Assembly (NCBI RefSeq): GCF_020819595.1
Contig: NZ_JAJHNP010000007.1
Coordinates: forward strand, 1 to 64,000
Source: Streptomyces barringtoniae
Lineage (GTDB): Bacteria > Actinomycetota > Actinomycetes > Streptomycetales > Streptomycetaceae
DNA length: 64,000 bases
Reading direction: 5' to 3'
Shown: piece after piece, positions 8,753-17,261 of the stretch
Numbering within the stretch: position 1 is the first letter of the stretch
How the letters are laid out: every line of letters starts with the position of its first letter
Notes under the pieces: generated by a model
Databases searched by the model: none
What the model was told of the DNA's origin: nothing
What the model saw: only the letters and a program-made list of their open reading frames with translations
Position numbers and translations under genes: made by a program

Positions 8753-9868
8753 GTGACGGCGACACAGAGCTTCACCGGCGACGCGAACCCCTACGGAGGC
8801 GGCGACCCGTACGCGGACTACCGCACCGCCGACTTCCCCTTCACCCAGTACGCCAACCTCGCCGACCGGCAGCTCGGCGCCGGTGTCATCGCCGCCAACG
8901 ACGAGTTCTTCGCCCAGCGGGAGAACCTCCTGGTGCCCGAGCCGGCCGAGTTCGACCCCGAGCACTTCGGGCACAAGGGCAAGGTCATGGACGGCTGGGA
9001 GACCCGCCGCCGGCGCGGCGCCTCCGCCGAGCACCCCTGGCCGACCGCCGAGGACCACGACTGGGCGCTGGTCCGCCTCGGCGCGCCCGGGGTGATCCGC
9101 GGGATCGTCGTCGACACCGCCCACTTCCGCGGCAACTACCCGCAGGCGGTCTCCGTCGAGGGCACGTCCGTACCGGGCTCGCCGTCCCCGGAGGAGCTGC
9201 TGGGCGAGGACGTGAAGTGGACGACGATCGTCCCGCGCACCGCCGTCGGCGGCCACGCGGCGAACGGTTTCGCCGTCGCCGTCGAGCAGCGCTTCACCCA
9301 CCTGCGCGTCAACCAGCACCCCGACGGCGGCATCGCGCGCCTGCGCGTGTACGGCGAAGTCGTCCCGGACCCCGAGTGGCTGGCCGTCCTCGGCACCTTC
9401 GACGTGGCCGCCCTGGAGAACGGCGGCCGGGTCGAGGACGCCTCCGACCTCTTCTACTCCCCGGCCACCAACACCATCCAGCCGGGCCGCTCCCGCAAGA
9501 TGGACGACGGCTGGGAGACCCGCCGCCGGCGCGACCAGGGCAACGACTGGATCCGCTACCAGCTGACCGCCCAGTCGCAGATCCGCGCGATCGAGATCGA
9601 CACGGCCTATCTGAAGGGCAACAGCGCCGGCTGGGCGTCGGTGTCCGTGAAGGACGGCGAGAACGGTGACTGGACGCAGATCGTCCCGCGCACCCGCCTC
9701 CAGCCCGACACCAACCACCGGTTCGTCCTCCCGGAGCCCGCGGTCGGCACGCACGCGCGGATCGACATCTTCCCCGACGGCGGCATCTCCCGCCTGCGCC
9801 TGTACGGCTCCCTGACCGAGCAGGGCGCGGCCGGCCTCGCCGCCCGGCACCAGGAACTGGGCGGCTGA
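8753..9868 (+). CDS. alc: Allantoicase
   Basis: A 371-residue protein made of two homologous beta-jelly-roll halves, as in allantoicase: MDGWETRRRRGASAEHPW in the first half is echoed by MDDGWETRRRRDQGNDW in the second, and HLRVNQHPDGGIARLRVYG by HARIDIFPDGGISRLRLYG. It hydrolyses allantoate to ureidoglycolate and urea. The start is GTG 8753 with AAAGGA upstream, 52 bases after allB, so the two are one transcript. A strong hairpin terminator follows. Length and both repeats are intact. Confidence 0.95.
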   Translation: MTATQSFTGDANPYGGGDPYADYRTADFPFTQYANLADRQLGAGVIAANDEFFAQRENLLVPEPAEFDPEHFGHKGKVMDGWETRRRRGASAEHPWPTAEDHDWALVRLGAPGVIRGIVVDTAHFRGNYPQAVSVEGTSVPGSPSPEELLGEDVKWTTIVPRTAVGGHAANGFAVAVEQRFTHLRVNQHPDGGIARLRVYGEVVPDPEWLAVLGTFDVAALENGGRVEDASDLFYSPATNTIQPGRSRKMDDGWETRRRRDQGNDWIRYQLTAQSQIRAIEIDTAYLKGNSAGWASVSVKDGENGDWTQIVPRTRLQPDTNHRFVLPEPAVGTHARIDIFPDGGISRLRLYGSLTEQGAAGLAARHQELGG

Positions 9869-9886
9869 CCCACCCCGTACCCGCGT

Positions 9887-9921
9887 GGGGCGCCCCGGCC
9901 CGGACAGCACCGGGGCGCCCC
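9887..9921 (+). terminator. Hairpin terminator after the allB-alc unit
   Basis: GGGGCGCCCCGG (9887-9898) pairs perfectly with CCGGGGCGCCCC (9910-9921) across an 11-base loop. It begins 18 bases after the allantoicase stop. There is no U tract, as is common in Streptomyces. Confidence 0.7.
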
Positions 9922-9967
9922 GCGCGTCACCCACAAGGATCCGTTTCCGGTCCTGTGGAACTTACGG

Positions 9968-10810
9968 GTGCGTCCCCCGCGTTCTTCCCGCGTGACCCTT
10001 CAGCAAGAGATCGTCGGCAACGCCATGCAGATGGCGGTCGTCAACCTGCAGCCCGGCCAGACCGTGTACTGCGAGGCCGGAAAGTTCCTGTTCAAGACGA
10101 CGAACGTGACCATGGAGACGCGGCTGTCCACCCCGTCCGGAAACGGCGGGCAGCAGACGCAGGGCGGCGGGAGCGGCGGCATGGGCGGCCTGCTCCGCCA
10201 GGCCATGGGCACCGCCATGCAGGTCGGCCAGCGCATGCTCGCGGGCGAGTCGCTGGCGTTCCAGTACTTCACCTCCCAGGGCGGCGAGGGCACGGTCGGC
10301 TTCGCCGGCGTGCTCCCGGGCGAGATGCGCGCGCTGGAACTCGACGGCACGCGCGCGTGGTTCGCCGAGAAGGACGCCTTCGTGGCCGCCGAGTCCACCG
10401 TCGACTTCGGCATCGCCTTCGCCGGCGCCCGCACCGGCATGAGCGGCGGCGAGGGCTTCATCCTGGAGAAGTTCACCGGGTACGGCACGGTGATCATCGC
10501 CGGTGCGGGCAACTTCATCGACCTCAACCCGGCGGACTTCGGCGGCCGCATCGAGGTGGACACCGGCTGTGTGGTCGCCTTCGAGGAGGGCATCCAGTAC
10601 GGCGTCCAGCGCGTCGGCGGCCTCAACCGCCAGGGGATCATGAACGCGGTGTTCGGCGGCGAGGGCCTGTCCCTGGCCACCCTGGAGGGCAACGGCCGGG
10701 TGATCCTGCAGTCCCTCACCATCGAGAGCCTCGCCAACGCGCTGAAGAAGGCCCAGGGCGGCGACAAGCAGGGCCCGACCGGCGGACTGTTCTCCACCCA
10801 CGCCGGCTGA
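9968..10810 (+). CDS. AIM24 family protein (TIGR00266 type)
   Basis: A 280-residue beta-rich protein. The AIM24 pattern is clear: LQPGQTVYCEAGKFLFKTTNVTMET near the start, a long Gly/Met-rich loop (residues about 57-75), SLAFQYFTSQGGEGTVGFAG, LPGEMRALEL and a C-terminal DTGCVVAFEEGIQYGVQRVGG with LEGNGRVILQS. The biochemical role of bacterial members is unknown. The GTG at 9968 gives the longest form; the GTG at 9992 gives MTLQQEIVGNAMQ, which matches the typical family start better and may be the true one. TGTGGAACTT just upstream is also found in the aceB operator, possibly by chance. Confidence 0.8.
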   Translation: MRPPRSSRVTLQQEIVGNAMQMAVVNLQPGQTVYCEAGKFLFKTTNVTMETRLSTPSGNGGQQTQGGGSGGMGGLLRQAMGTAMQVGQRMLAGESLAFQYFTSQGGEGTVGFAGVLPGEMRALELDGTRAWFAEKDAFVAAESTVDFGIAFAGARTGMSGGEGFILEKFTGYGTVIIAGAGNFIDLNPADFGGRIEVDTGCVVAFEEGIQYGVQRVGGLNRQGIMNAVFGGEGLSLATLEGNGRVILQSLTIESLANALKKAQGGDKQGPTGGLFSTHAG

Positions 10811-10906
10811 GCCCGGTTCTCTCCGCGGCCGGACCGATGAGTTCCCGGTGCCCGCGGGGTCTGAGCTGATGACCGACAGACCCCGCACCCGGAAGAAGGC
10901 ACCGCC

Positions 10907-11533
10907 ATGGGCAAGCTCGTCTCCACCGTCTTCGTCACCCTCGACGGCGTGTACCAGGCGCCCGGCGGCCCCCAGGAGGACACCAGCGGCGGCTTCACGC
11001 ACGGCGGCTGGAGCTTCTGGTACGGCGACGACGACTTCGGCCGCTTCGTCACCGAGGTCTTCGACCGGTCCGGCGCCTTCCTGCTCGGCCGCCGTACCTA
11101 CGACATCTTCGCCTCCTACTGGCCGAAGGTCGCCGACCCCGCCAACCCGATCGCGTCCCGCCTCAACGCACTCCCGAAGTACGTCGTCTCCTCCACCCTC
11201 CAGGCTCCCGAGTGGTCCGGCACCAGCGTGCTCGGCGGCGACGTCGCCAAGGAGGTGCAGGCCCTGAAGGAGCGCACGGACGGCGAACTGCAGATCCACG
11301 GCAGCGGCGCCCTGGTCCGCTCCCTGATCGATCTCCGGCTCCTCGACACCCTGCACCTGCTGACCTTCCCGGTCGTCCTCGGCGCCGGACGCCGCCTGTT
11401 CACCGACGGCGCGGTCCCCACCAGCTTCCGGCACACCGGCGGCCGCGTCACGGGCGCGGGCGTCTCCATCCAGTCGTACGACCTCGCGGGGAGCCCCGAG
11501 TACGGGTCGTACGAACTCCCGGAAGACGCCTGA
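10907..11533 (+). CDS. Dihydrofolate reductase / RibD C-terminal family protein
   Basis: A 208-residue protein starting at ATG 10907 with GAAGAAGGCACC upstream. It has the RibD-C/DHFR-like fold signals: MGKLVSTVFVTLDGVYQAPGG at the start, FLLGRRTYDIFASYWP, LPKYVVSSTLQ, ELQIHGSGALVRSLIDLRLLDTLHLLTFPVVLGAGRRLF and a final basic/hydrophobic strand. Proteins of this kind bind NADPH, but most have no proven substrate, and the riboflavin reductase partner domain is absent. It stands alone between the AIM24 gene and the exporter. Confidence 0.85.
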   Translation: MGKLVSTVFVTLDGVYQAPGGPQEDTSGGFTHGGWSFWYGDDDFGRFVTEVFDRSGAFLLGRRTYDIFASYWPKVADPANPIASRLNALPKYVVSSTLQAPEWSGTSVLGGDVAKEVQALKERTDGELQIHGSGALVRSLIDLRLLDTLHLLTFPVVLGAGRRLFTDGAVPTSFRHTGGRVTGAGVSIQSYDLAGSPEYGSYELPEDA

Positions 11534-11690
11534 GGCGCTCCCCGAAGACACGCCCGAGGCACTCCCGAAGCCGCCTGAGGCGCGCGCACAAACCCCTGGC
11601 CGAAGATCGTCCCCGCCGGTACGGTGATCGCGCCCCGTGCGAGCCACCGATGTCTCCGCACCCCTTTTCGGAGACCGGGAGAGCCGCCCC

Positions 11691-12602
11691 ATGTCGTCGA
11701 TCGCCGTACCGGGTGCCGCCGTCGCGCCCCGCCGTGCCTGGCACACCGACCTGCCCGTCCTGCTCGTCGCCGTCTGCTGGGGCGCCAGCTATCTCGCGGC
11801 CAAGGAGATCACCACCGCGCGCACGGTCCTCGCGGTGCTCGTGCTGCGGTTCGCGCTCGCCGTACCGGTGCTGGCCGTCGCCGGCCGCCGGGCCCTGCGG
11901 GCGCTGAGCGGCGCCCAGTGGCGCGGCGCGGCCCTGCTCGGCCTGATCCTCAGCGGCATCTTCCTGCTGGAGACCTACGGCGTGGTGCACACCTCGGCGA
12001 CCAACGCCGGTCTGATCATCAGCCTCACCATGGTCTTCACCCCGCTCGCCGAGGCCGCCGTCACCCGCACCCGGCCCACCCCGGCCTTCCTCGGCGCGGC
12101 GCTGCTGTCGGTGCTCGGCGTCGTCCTGCTCACCCAGGGCGGCGGCTTCACCCGGCCGAGCGCCGGTGACCTGCTGATGCTGTTCGCCGCGCTCGCCCGC
12201 ACGCTGCACGTCCTCGCCATGTCCCGGCTCAGGGCAGTCCAGGGTGCCGGCGCGCTGCCGCTGACCACGGTCCAACTCGGCGCGTCCGTCGCCGTCTTCG
12301 CCCTGCTGCCGGCGGTCTCGGGCGGTCCGGCGCCCTGGTCGGTCGCGGCCGGGTTCGGCGCCCGGGACTGGGCGGGGCTGCTGTTCCTGTCCGTGCTGTG
12401 CACGGTGTTCGCCTTCTTCGTGCAGATGTGGGCGGTCCGCCGTACCTCCCCGTCCCGGGTCGGGCTGCTGCTGGGCACCGAGCCGCTGTGGGCCGCCGCG
12501 GCGGGTATCGCCCTCGGTGGGGAGCGGCTCGGCGCACTCGCTCTCGCGGGTGGTGCGCTGGTGCTCGTGGGGACCGCGTGGGGGCGCAGGGCGGCAGGTT
12601 AA
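11691..12602 (+). CDS. EamA/DMT-superfamily transporter
   Basis: A 303-residue membrane protein with about ten hydrophobic segments, arranged as two five-helix EamA repeats. The first repeat has WGASYLAAKEITT and VLVLRFALAVPVL; the second has LLMLFAALARTLHVLAMSRL, VLCTVFAFFVQMWAVRRTSPSRVGLLLGTEPLWAAAAG and GALVLVGTAW. This is the usual architecture of drug/metabolite exporters. The ATG at 11691 with GGGAGAG upstream is preferred over a GTG at 11637, which has no comparable site. The substrate cannot be inferred. Confidence 0.88.
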   Translation: MSSIAVPGAAVAPRRAWHTDLPVLLVAVCWGASYLAAKEITTARTVLAVLVLRFALAVPVLAVAGRRALRALSGAQWRGAALLGLILSGIFLLETYGVVHTSATNAGLIISLTMVFTPLAEAAVTRTRPTPAFLGAALLSVLGVVLLTQGGGFTRPSAGDLLMLFAALARTLHVLAMSRLRAVQGAGALPLTTVQLGASVAVFALLPAVSGGPAPWSVAAGFGARDWAGLLFLSVLCTVFAFFVQMWAVRRTSPSRVGLLLGTEPLWAAAAGIALGGERLGALALAGGALVLVGTAWGRRAAG

Positions 12603-12688
12603 CTTCCCGAAAACTCATGGGTCTTGATGGGAAAATCTTCAATCTTGTCGTTGACATGCCAACGTCTACGCGCGTCATCATGGTGGGC

Positions 12689-13081
12689 ATGAGATTCCCC
12701 CCACGCGTCACTCGCATCAGCGCCGCAGCCGCGCTCCTGTCCGCCCTTCTCGTAGGCGGCACCGTCTCCGCCACCACGGCGGACGCGGCCTCGTCGGTCG
12801 GCAGCATCTGCTACGGCGACCTGCCGTCGCAGGCCCACGACACCCTGGACCTGATCGACCAGGGCGGCCCGTACCCGTACTCGCAGGACGGCACCGTCTT
12901 CACCAACCGTGAGGGCGTGCTGCCCAGCGAGTCCTCCGGCTACTACCACGAGTACACGGTGATCACCCCCGGTTCCCCCACGCGCGGTGCCCGGCGCATC
13001 GTCACCGGTGAGGGCTCCCAGGAGGACTACTACACCTCCGACCACTACGCCACGTTCGACCTGGTCGACTTCGGCTGCTGA
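12689..13081 (+). CDS. Secreted guanyl-specific ribonuclease (RNase Sa homologue)
   Basis: A 130-residue precursor: a signal peptide of about 33 residues (basic start, AAAALLSALLVGGTVSA core) followed by a mature domain closely matching RNase Sa. The catalytic set is intact at the expected spacing: E88 (RNase Sa E54), R99 (R65) and H119 (H85). The single disulphide pair is present as C41 and C130. NREGVLP, YYHEYTVITPG and DHYATF are hallmark segments. The start could also be the ATG at 12680, three codons earlier. A TTGACA box lies at 12651-12656. No barstar-like inhibitor gene is adjacent. A perfect hairpin terminator follows. Confidence 0.95.
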   Translation: MRFPPRVTRISAAAALLSALLVGGTVSATTADAASSVGSICYGDLPSQAHDTLDLIDQGGPYPYSQDGTVFTNREGVLPSESSGYYHEYTVITPGSPTRGARRIVTGEGSQEDYYTSDHYATFDLVDFGC

Positions 13082-13138
13082 GCCGGACGCCGACAGGACT
13101 CCGGGGAACAGCGCGACAGATCCCGCGAACGCAGGAAC

Positions 13139-13165
13139 GGGCCGCCGGGGTTGCCCCGGCGGCCC
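13139..13165 (+). terminator. Hairpin terminator after the ribonuclease gene
   Basis: A 12-base perfect stem (13139-13150 with 13154-13165) around a 3-base loop, G+C only, 57 bases after the ribonuclease stop codon. It separates this gene from the two-component system. There is no U tract. Confidence 0.75.
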
Positions 13166-13351
13166 GCTGTCGTCCGCCGTCCGGTCGGGCGGTGACGCTC
13201 TCGGCCTCCTCCAGGACGCGAACGGGGACGTCCCGGCCGTCGGCAAGGCTCGTCCGGTGGTGCCGCCGAAAGTCGACGAGTCCGCGACTTTGGTAGCCGA
13301 TCACCTTCCACGGTGCGGCCGGTGCCCCGCGCCTGCGTAGATTTGTCGACC

Positions 13352-14614
13352 GTGACAGAGAACGGGCTCGACCACACCGTGGAGCGCGGGGCGTGGCCCC
13401 GCCGGTGGATGCTGCCCTCAGCCCTGCTGCACGGGCTCGACCCGGACGGCCGCCGGCCCCGGCGCACCGCACGGGACTGGGCCGTCGACACCTGCTGCTT
13501 CCTGCTTGCCGTGTTCCTCTTCCTGGCGTCCGCCGTCACCCTTCGCCAGGCGGACGTGCCCGGCGGCCTCGCCGTCGCCGACGTGGTGCTGGGCGCCCTG
13601 TCCTGCGGCGCCGTCTGGCTGCGCCGCCGCTGGCCCGTCGGCCTCGCCGTCGCGATGGTCGCCGTCGGGTTCGTGTCCTCCACGGCGGGCGGGGCCGGCG
13701 CGGTCGCCCTGTTCACGCTCGCCGTGCACCGGCCCTTCCGCTACGTCGCCTGGATCGGCGGCGCCGACCTCGCCCTCGTACCCGTCTACTACTGGCTGCG
13801 CCCGGACCCCGATCTGCCCTTCGCGGCTTCCGTCGTGTTCGTCGTGCTGCTCGCCGTCTCCGTCATCGGCTGGGGCATGTTCGTGCGCTCCAAGCGGCTG
13901 CTGATGCTCAGCCTGCGCGAGCGGGCCCGCCGGGCGGAGACCGAGGCGCGGCTGCGCGCCGAGCAGGCGCAGCGGCTCGCCCGCGAGGCCATCGCCCGGG
14001 AGATGCACGACGTCCTCGCCCACCGGCTCACACTGCTCAGCGTGCACGCGGGCGCGCTGGAGTTCCGGCCGGACGCGCCCCGCGAGGAGATCGCCCGGGC
14101 CGCCGGAGTGATCCGGGAGAGCGCGCACGAGGCGCTGCAGGACCTGCGGGAGATCATCGGCGTGCTGCGGGCCGGCGAGTCCGACGACGCGGCCGGGGAA
14201 CGGCGCCAGCCGACGCTGGCCGCGCTGGACGCCCTCGTCGCCGAGTGCCGCGAGGCCGGCATGAAGGTCACCCTGGAGCACCACGTCGCCGACCCGGCCG
14301 CCGTACCCGCCTCCGTCGGCCGCACCGCCTACCGCATCGCCCAGGAGGCCCTGACCAACGCCCGCAAACACGCCCCGGGCGCCGAGGTCACCCTGCGCCT
14401 CACCGGCACCCCCGGCGAGGGCCTGACCGTGACGGTCGCCAACCCGGCGCCCACCAGCGAGCCCACGCCCGTCCCCGGCTCCGGACAGGGCCTGATCGGC
14501 CTCACCGAACGCGCGACCCTGACCGGCGGCCGGCTGGAGCACGGCGGCACGGCCGACGGCGGGTTCGAGGTACGGGCCTGGCTGCCCTGGGGCCGGACGG
14601 CACCGACGCCCTGA
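13352..14614 (+). CDS. NarL-family sensor histidine kinase
   Basis: A 420-residue membrane kinase. The N-terminal half (residues about 45-190) holds several hydrophobic helices; then a HisKA_3 dimerisation helix carries the phospho-acceptor H219 in AREMHDVLAHRLTLLSVHAG. The ATPase domain has AYRIAQEALTNARKHAPGA (N box), VANPAP and GQGLIGLTERATLTGG (G box). The partner regulator starts 78 bases downstream. The chosen start is GTG 13352. No Shine-Dalgarno is seen, but TAGATT at 13338-13343 sits where a -10 box would start a leaderless mRNA at this GTG. The signal is unknown. Confidence 0.9.
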   Translation: MTENGLDHTVERGAWPRRWMLPSALLHGLDPDGRRPRRTARDWAVDTCCFLLAVFLFLASAVTLRQADVPGGLAVADVVLGALSCGAVWLRRRWPVGLAVAMVAVGFVSSTAGGAGAVALFTLAVHRPFRYVAWIGGADLALVPVYYWLRPDPDLPFAASVVFVVLLAVSVIGWGMFVRSKRLLMLSLRERARRAETEARLRAEQAQRLAREAIAREMHDVLAHRLTLLSVHAGALEFRPDAPREEIARAAGVIRESAHEALQDLREIIGVLRAGESDDAAGERRQPTLAALDALVAECREAGMKVTLEHHVADPAAVPASVGRTAYRIAQEALTNARKHAPGAEVTLRLTGTPGEGLTVTVANPAPTSEPTPVPGSGQGLIGLTERATLTGGRLEHGGTADGGFEVRAWLPWGRTAPTP

Positions 14615-14691
14615 GCACCTCCGGGCCGGCCGCGGACGCCGACGGGCACGGGGGGCAACACGAGTCGCGCAACCGTGATTACGTATGGCCC

Positions 14692-15363
14692 ATGACGCCG
14701 ATCAGACTCCTCCTCGTCGACGACGACCCGCTCGTACGGGCCGGACTGGCCCTGATGATCGGCGGGGCCGAGGACATCGAGATCGTCGGGGAGGCCGCGG
14801 ACGGCGCCCAGGCCGAGGAACTCGTCTCGCGCACCCGGCCGGACGTCGTCCTCATGGACATCCGGATGCCCTCGGTGGACGGGCTCACCGCGACCGAGCG
14901 ACTGCGCGCCCGGGCCGACGCCCCGCAGGTCGTGGTGCTCACCACCTTCCACGCCGACGAGCAGGTGCTGCACGCCCTGCGCGCGGGCGCCGCCGGATTC
15001 GTGCTGAAGGACACCCCGCCCGCCGAGATCGTCGACGCCGTGCGCCGGGTCGCGGCCGGCGACCCCGTGCTGTCGCCCGCCGTCACCCGGCAGCTGATGC
15101 GGCACGCGGCCGGCGGCGCCGCCGACGCGCGCCAGGCACGCGCGCGTGAACGGCTCGCCGTCCTCAACGACCGCGAACGCGAGGTCGCCGTCGCCGTCGG
15201 CCGCGGCCTTGCCAACGCGGCGATCGCCACCGAGCTGTTCATGAGCGTGGCCACCGTCAAGACGCACGTCTCGCGCATCCTCGCCAAGCTGGGCCTCGAC
15301 AACCGCGTCCAGATCGCGTTGCTCGCGTACGACGCCGGACTCCTCGAGGACGACGGGCACTAA
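14692..15363 (+). CDS. NarL/FixJ-family response regulator
   Basis: A 223-residue regulator paired with the kinase just upstream. The receiver domain (1-120) has the acidic pocket D10-D12, phospho-acceptor D56 in LMDIRMPSVDG, T in VVLTTF and K in FVLKDTPP. A linker leads to a LuxR-type helix-turn-helix (about 155-215) with LNDREREVAVAVGRGLANAAIATELFMSVATVKTHVSRILAKLGL. All key residues are present. Start ATG 14692. Targets cannot be read from the window. Confidence 0.95.
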   Translation: MTPIRLLLVDDDPLVRAGLALMIGGAEDIEIVGEAADGAQAEELVSRTRPDVVLMDIRMPSVDGLTATERLRARADAPQVVVLTTFHADEQVLHALRAGAAGFVLKDTPPAEIVDAVRRVAAGDPVLSPAVTRQLMRHAAGGAADARQARARERLAVLNDREREVAVAVGRGLANAAIATELFMSVATVKTHVSRILAKLGLDNRVQIALLAYDAGLLEDDGH

Positions 15364-15434
15364 GCGCGTACGCCGCGCGTTGTCCTGGTACCGGGGGTGC
15401 CCGGTGTGCCTCGGGGGCGTCCGGAAGGGGAGCG

Positions 15435-16619
15435 ATGGGCAGGCAACACGTGGTCGACCTTGGGGAGTTGGGGGACGCGCTGCGCACGGATCCCCATCCG
15501 GTGTACGCCCGGCTGCGCGAGCAGGGCCCCGTGCACCGCGTCCGGCTGCCGGGCTGGGAGGAAGACGCCTGGCTGGTCGTCGGGTACGAGGAGGCGCGGG
15601 CGGCCCTCGCCGACCCCCGGCTGGCCAAGGACACCGGCAAGATCGGCCTGACCGCCATGGAGGAGGAGATGATCGGCCGGCATCTGCTCACCACCGATCC
15701 GCCCCAGCACACCCGGCTGCGCGGCCTCGTCACGCGCGCGTTCACGATGCGCCGGGTGGAGCAGCTGCGCCCGAGGATCCAGCAGATCACCGACGAACTG
15801 CTGGACGAGATGCTCCCGGCCGGCCGCGCCGACCTCATCGCCGCCCTCGCCTACCCGCTGCCGATCACCGTCATCTGCGAACTCCTCGGCGTGCCGGGCA
15901 TGGACCGCGAGGAGTTCCGCAAGATGTCCACGGAGGTGGTCGCGCCCACCAACGGGCAGACGGGTTACGAGGCGATCGTCCAGCTCGGTGAGTACCTCAC
16001 CGAGCTGATCGAGGACAAGCGCTCCTCCGGCCCCACCGACGACCTGCTGAGCGATCTGATCCGCACCACTGCCGAGGACGGCGACCGGCTCTCCGCACAC
16101 GAACTGCGCGGCATGGCCTTCCTGCTGCTGATCGCCGGCCACGAGACCACCGTCAACCTCATCGGCAACGGCGTCCACGCCCTCCTGACCCACCCCGGCC
16201 AACTCGCGGCCCTGCGCGCCGACATGACCCTCCTGGACGGCGCCGTCGAGGAGATGCTGCGCTACGAAGGCCCCGTGCAGAGCGCCACCTACCGGTTCGC
16301 CGCCGAACCCCTGGAGATCGCCGGCGCGGCCATCGCGAAGGGCACCCATGTGGTGATCAGCCTCACCGCGGCCCAGCGCGACGGCGAGCGCTACGGCGAC
16401 CCGGACCGGTTCGACATCCGCCGCGACACCCGCGGCCACCTCGCCTTCGGCCACGGCATCCACTACTGCCTCGGCGCACCTCTGGCCCGCCTGGAGGGCC
16501 GCACGGCCATCGGCACCCTCCTGGAGCGCGCCCCCGCCCTCGAACTCGACGGCACACCGGGCGAGTGGCTGCCCGGCCTCCTGATGAGAGGGATGCGCAG
16601 CCTCCCGGTCCGCTGGTGA
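15435..16619 (+). CDS. Cytochrome P450
   Basis: A 394-residue soluble bacterial P450, full length. The I-helix has the oxygen-activation motif A234-G-H-E-T-T239, the K-helix carries EEMLRYEGPVQ with the ExxR pair, and the heme-binding loop is AFGHGIHYCLGAPLARLEG with cysteine ligand C345. The start is ATG 15435 behind GGAAGGGGAGCG. Residue pattern and length suggest a CYP107-like family, but I cannot assign it. No ferredoxin or ferredoxin reductase gene is adjacent, so electrons must come from elsewhere. The substrate is unknown. Confidence 0.93.
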   Translation: MGRQHVVDLGELGDALRTDPHPVYARLREQGPVHRVRLPGWEEDAWLVVGYEEARAALADPRLAKDTGKIGLTAMEEEMIGRHLLTTDPPQHTRLRGLVTRAFTMRRVEQLRPRIQQITDELLDEMLPAGRADLIAALAYPLPITVICELLGVPGMDREEFRKMSTEVVAPTNGQTGYEAIVQLGEYLTELIEDKRSSGPTDDLLSDLIRTTAEDGDRLSAHELRGMAFLLLIAGHETTVNLIGNGVHALLTHPGQLAALRADMTLLDGAVEEMLRYEGPVQSATYRFAAEPLEIAGAAIAKGTHVVISLTAAQRDGERYGDPDRFDIRRDTRGHLAFGHGIHYCLGAPLARLEGRTAIGTLLERAPALELDGTPGEWLPGLLMRGMRSLPVRW

Positions 16620-16682
16620 CCAGCAGCTGACACCACCTGCGCGCGGGCCCGCGACAACGGCCGCAGGCACAGCCCCCACCAC

Positions 16683-17261
16683 GGTCGTGCGTGGCGCCTG
16701 CGACACGGTGGTGGGGCGAGCCGGCGGCTGCGGCCGTGCGTGGCGCCCGCGGCAACCGTCGTAGACGGCGCCGGCGGCAATGGTGGTGCGTGCCGCCGAC
16801 GTCTGCGGTGGCGCGTGGCGCGCGCGGCTGCGGCTGCGCGAGGCACTTGTGGCAGCGGTCGTGGGCGGCGCCGGCGGCTACGGTGGTGCCTGTCGCCGGC
16901 GGCGATGGTGGTGCGTGGCGCCGACGTCTGCGGTCGTGCGTGGCGCGCGCGGCTGCGGGTGCGTCAGCCGCTTGCGGCAGCGGTCGTGGGCGGCGCCGGC
17001 GGCTACGGTCTGTGCGAGGTGCCCGCGGCAAGGGTCGTGCGTGGTGCGTGCGGCTGCGCGAGGCACTTGAGGCAGCGGTCGTGGGCGGTGCCCGCGGCAA
17101 CGGTCGTACGCGGCGCCCGTGGCACTGTCGTGCGGCGCGCACACGGCACGGGCGGAGTCGGCGGTGACGGTCGTGCGGGGCGCCTGCAGCAACGGTGATA
17201 CGCGGCGCCCGCCGTAACGGTCGTAAGAGGCCCTCGGCATCGGTCGTACGCGGCCCCCGCA
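16683..17261. repeat. Nested degenerate tandem repeat (about 25 nt units, about 125 nt super-units)
   Basis: The 642 bases between the P450 and the oxidoreductase carry no convincing gene. From 16683 they consist of roughly 23 degenerate units of about 25 bases, most beginning GGTCGTGCG or GGTGGTGCG and running through GGCGCC(C/G)GCGGC. Five units form a larger period: GGTGGTGCGTG(C/G)CGCCGAC starts at 16782 and 16907 (125 apart), and a third partial super-unit starts near 17033. Because 25 is not a multiple of 3, several overlapping frames on both strands stay open and give repetitive Arg/Ala/Pro/His-rich translations; these look like by-products. Function unknown. Confidence 0.85.

Noticed and set aside
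16683..17261. CRISPR array
   Set aside because: The repeats are contiguous and degenerate with no unique spacers, and there are no cas genes.
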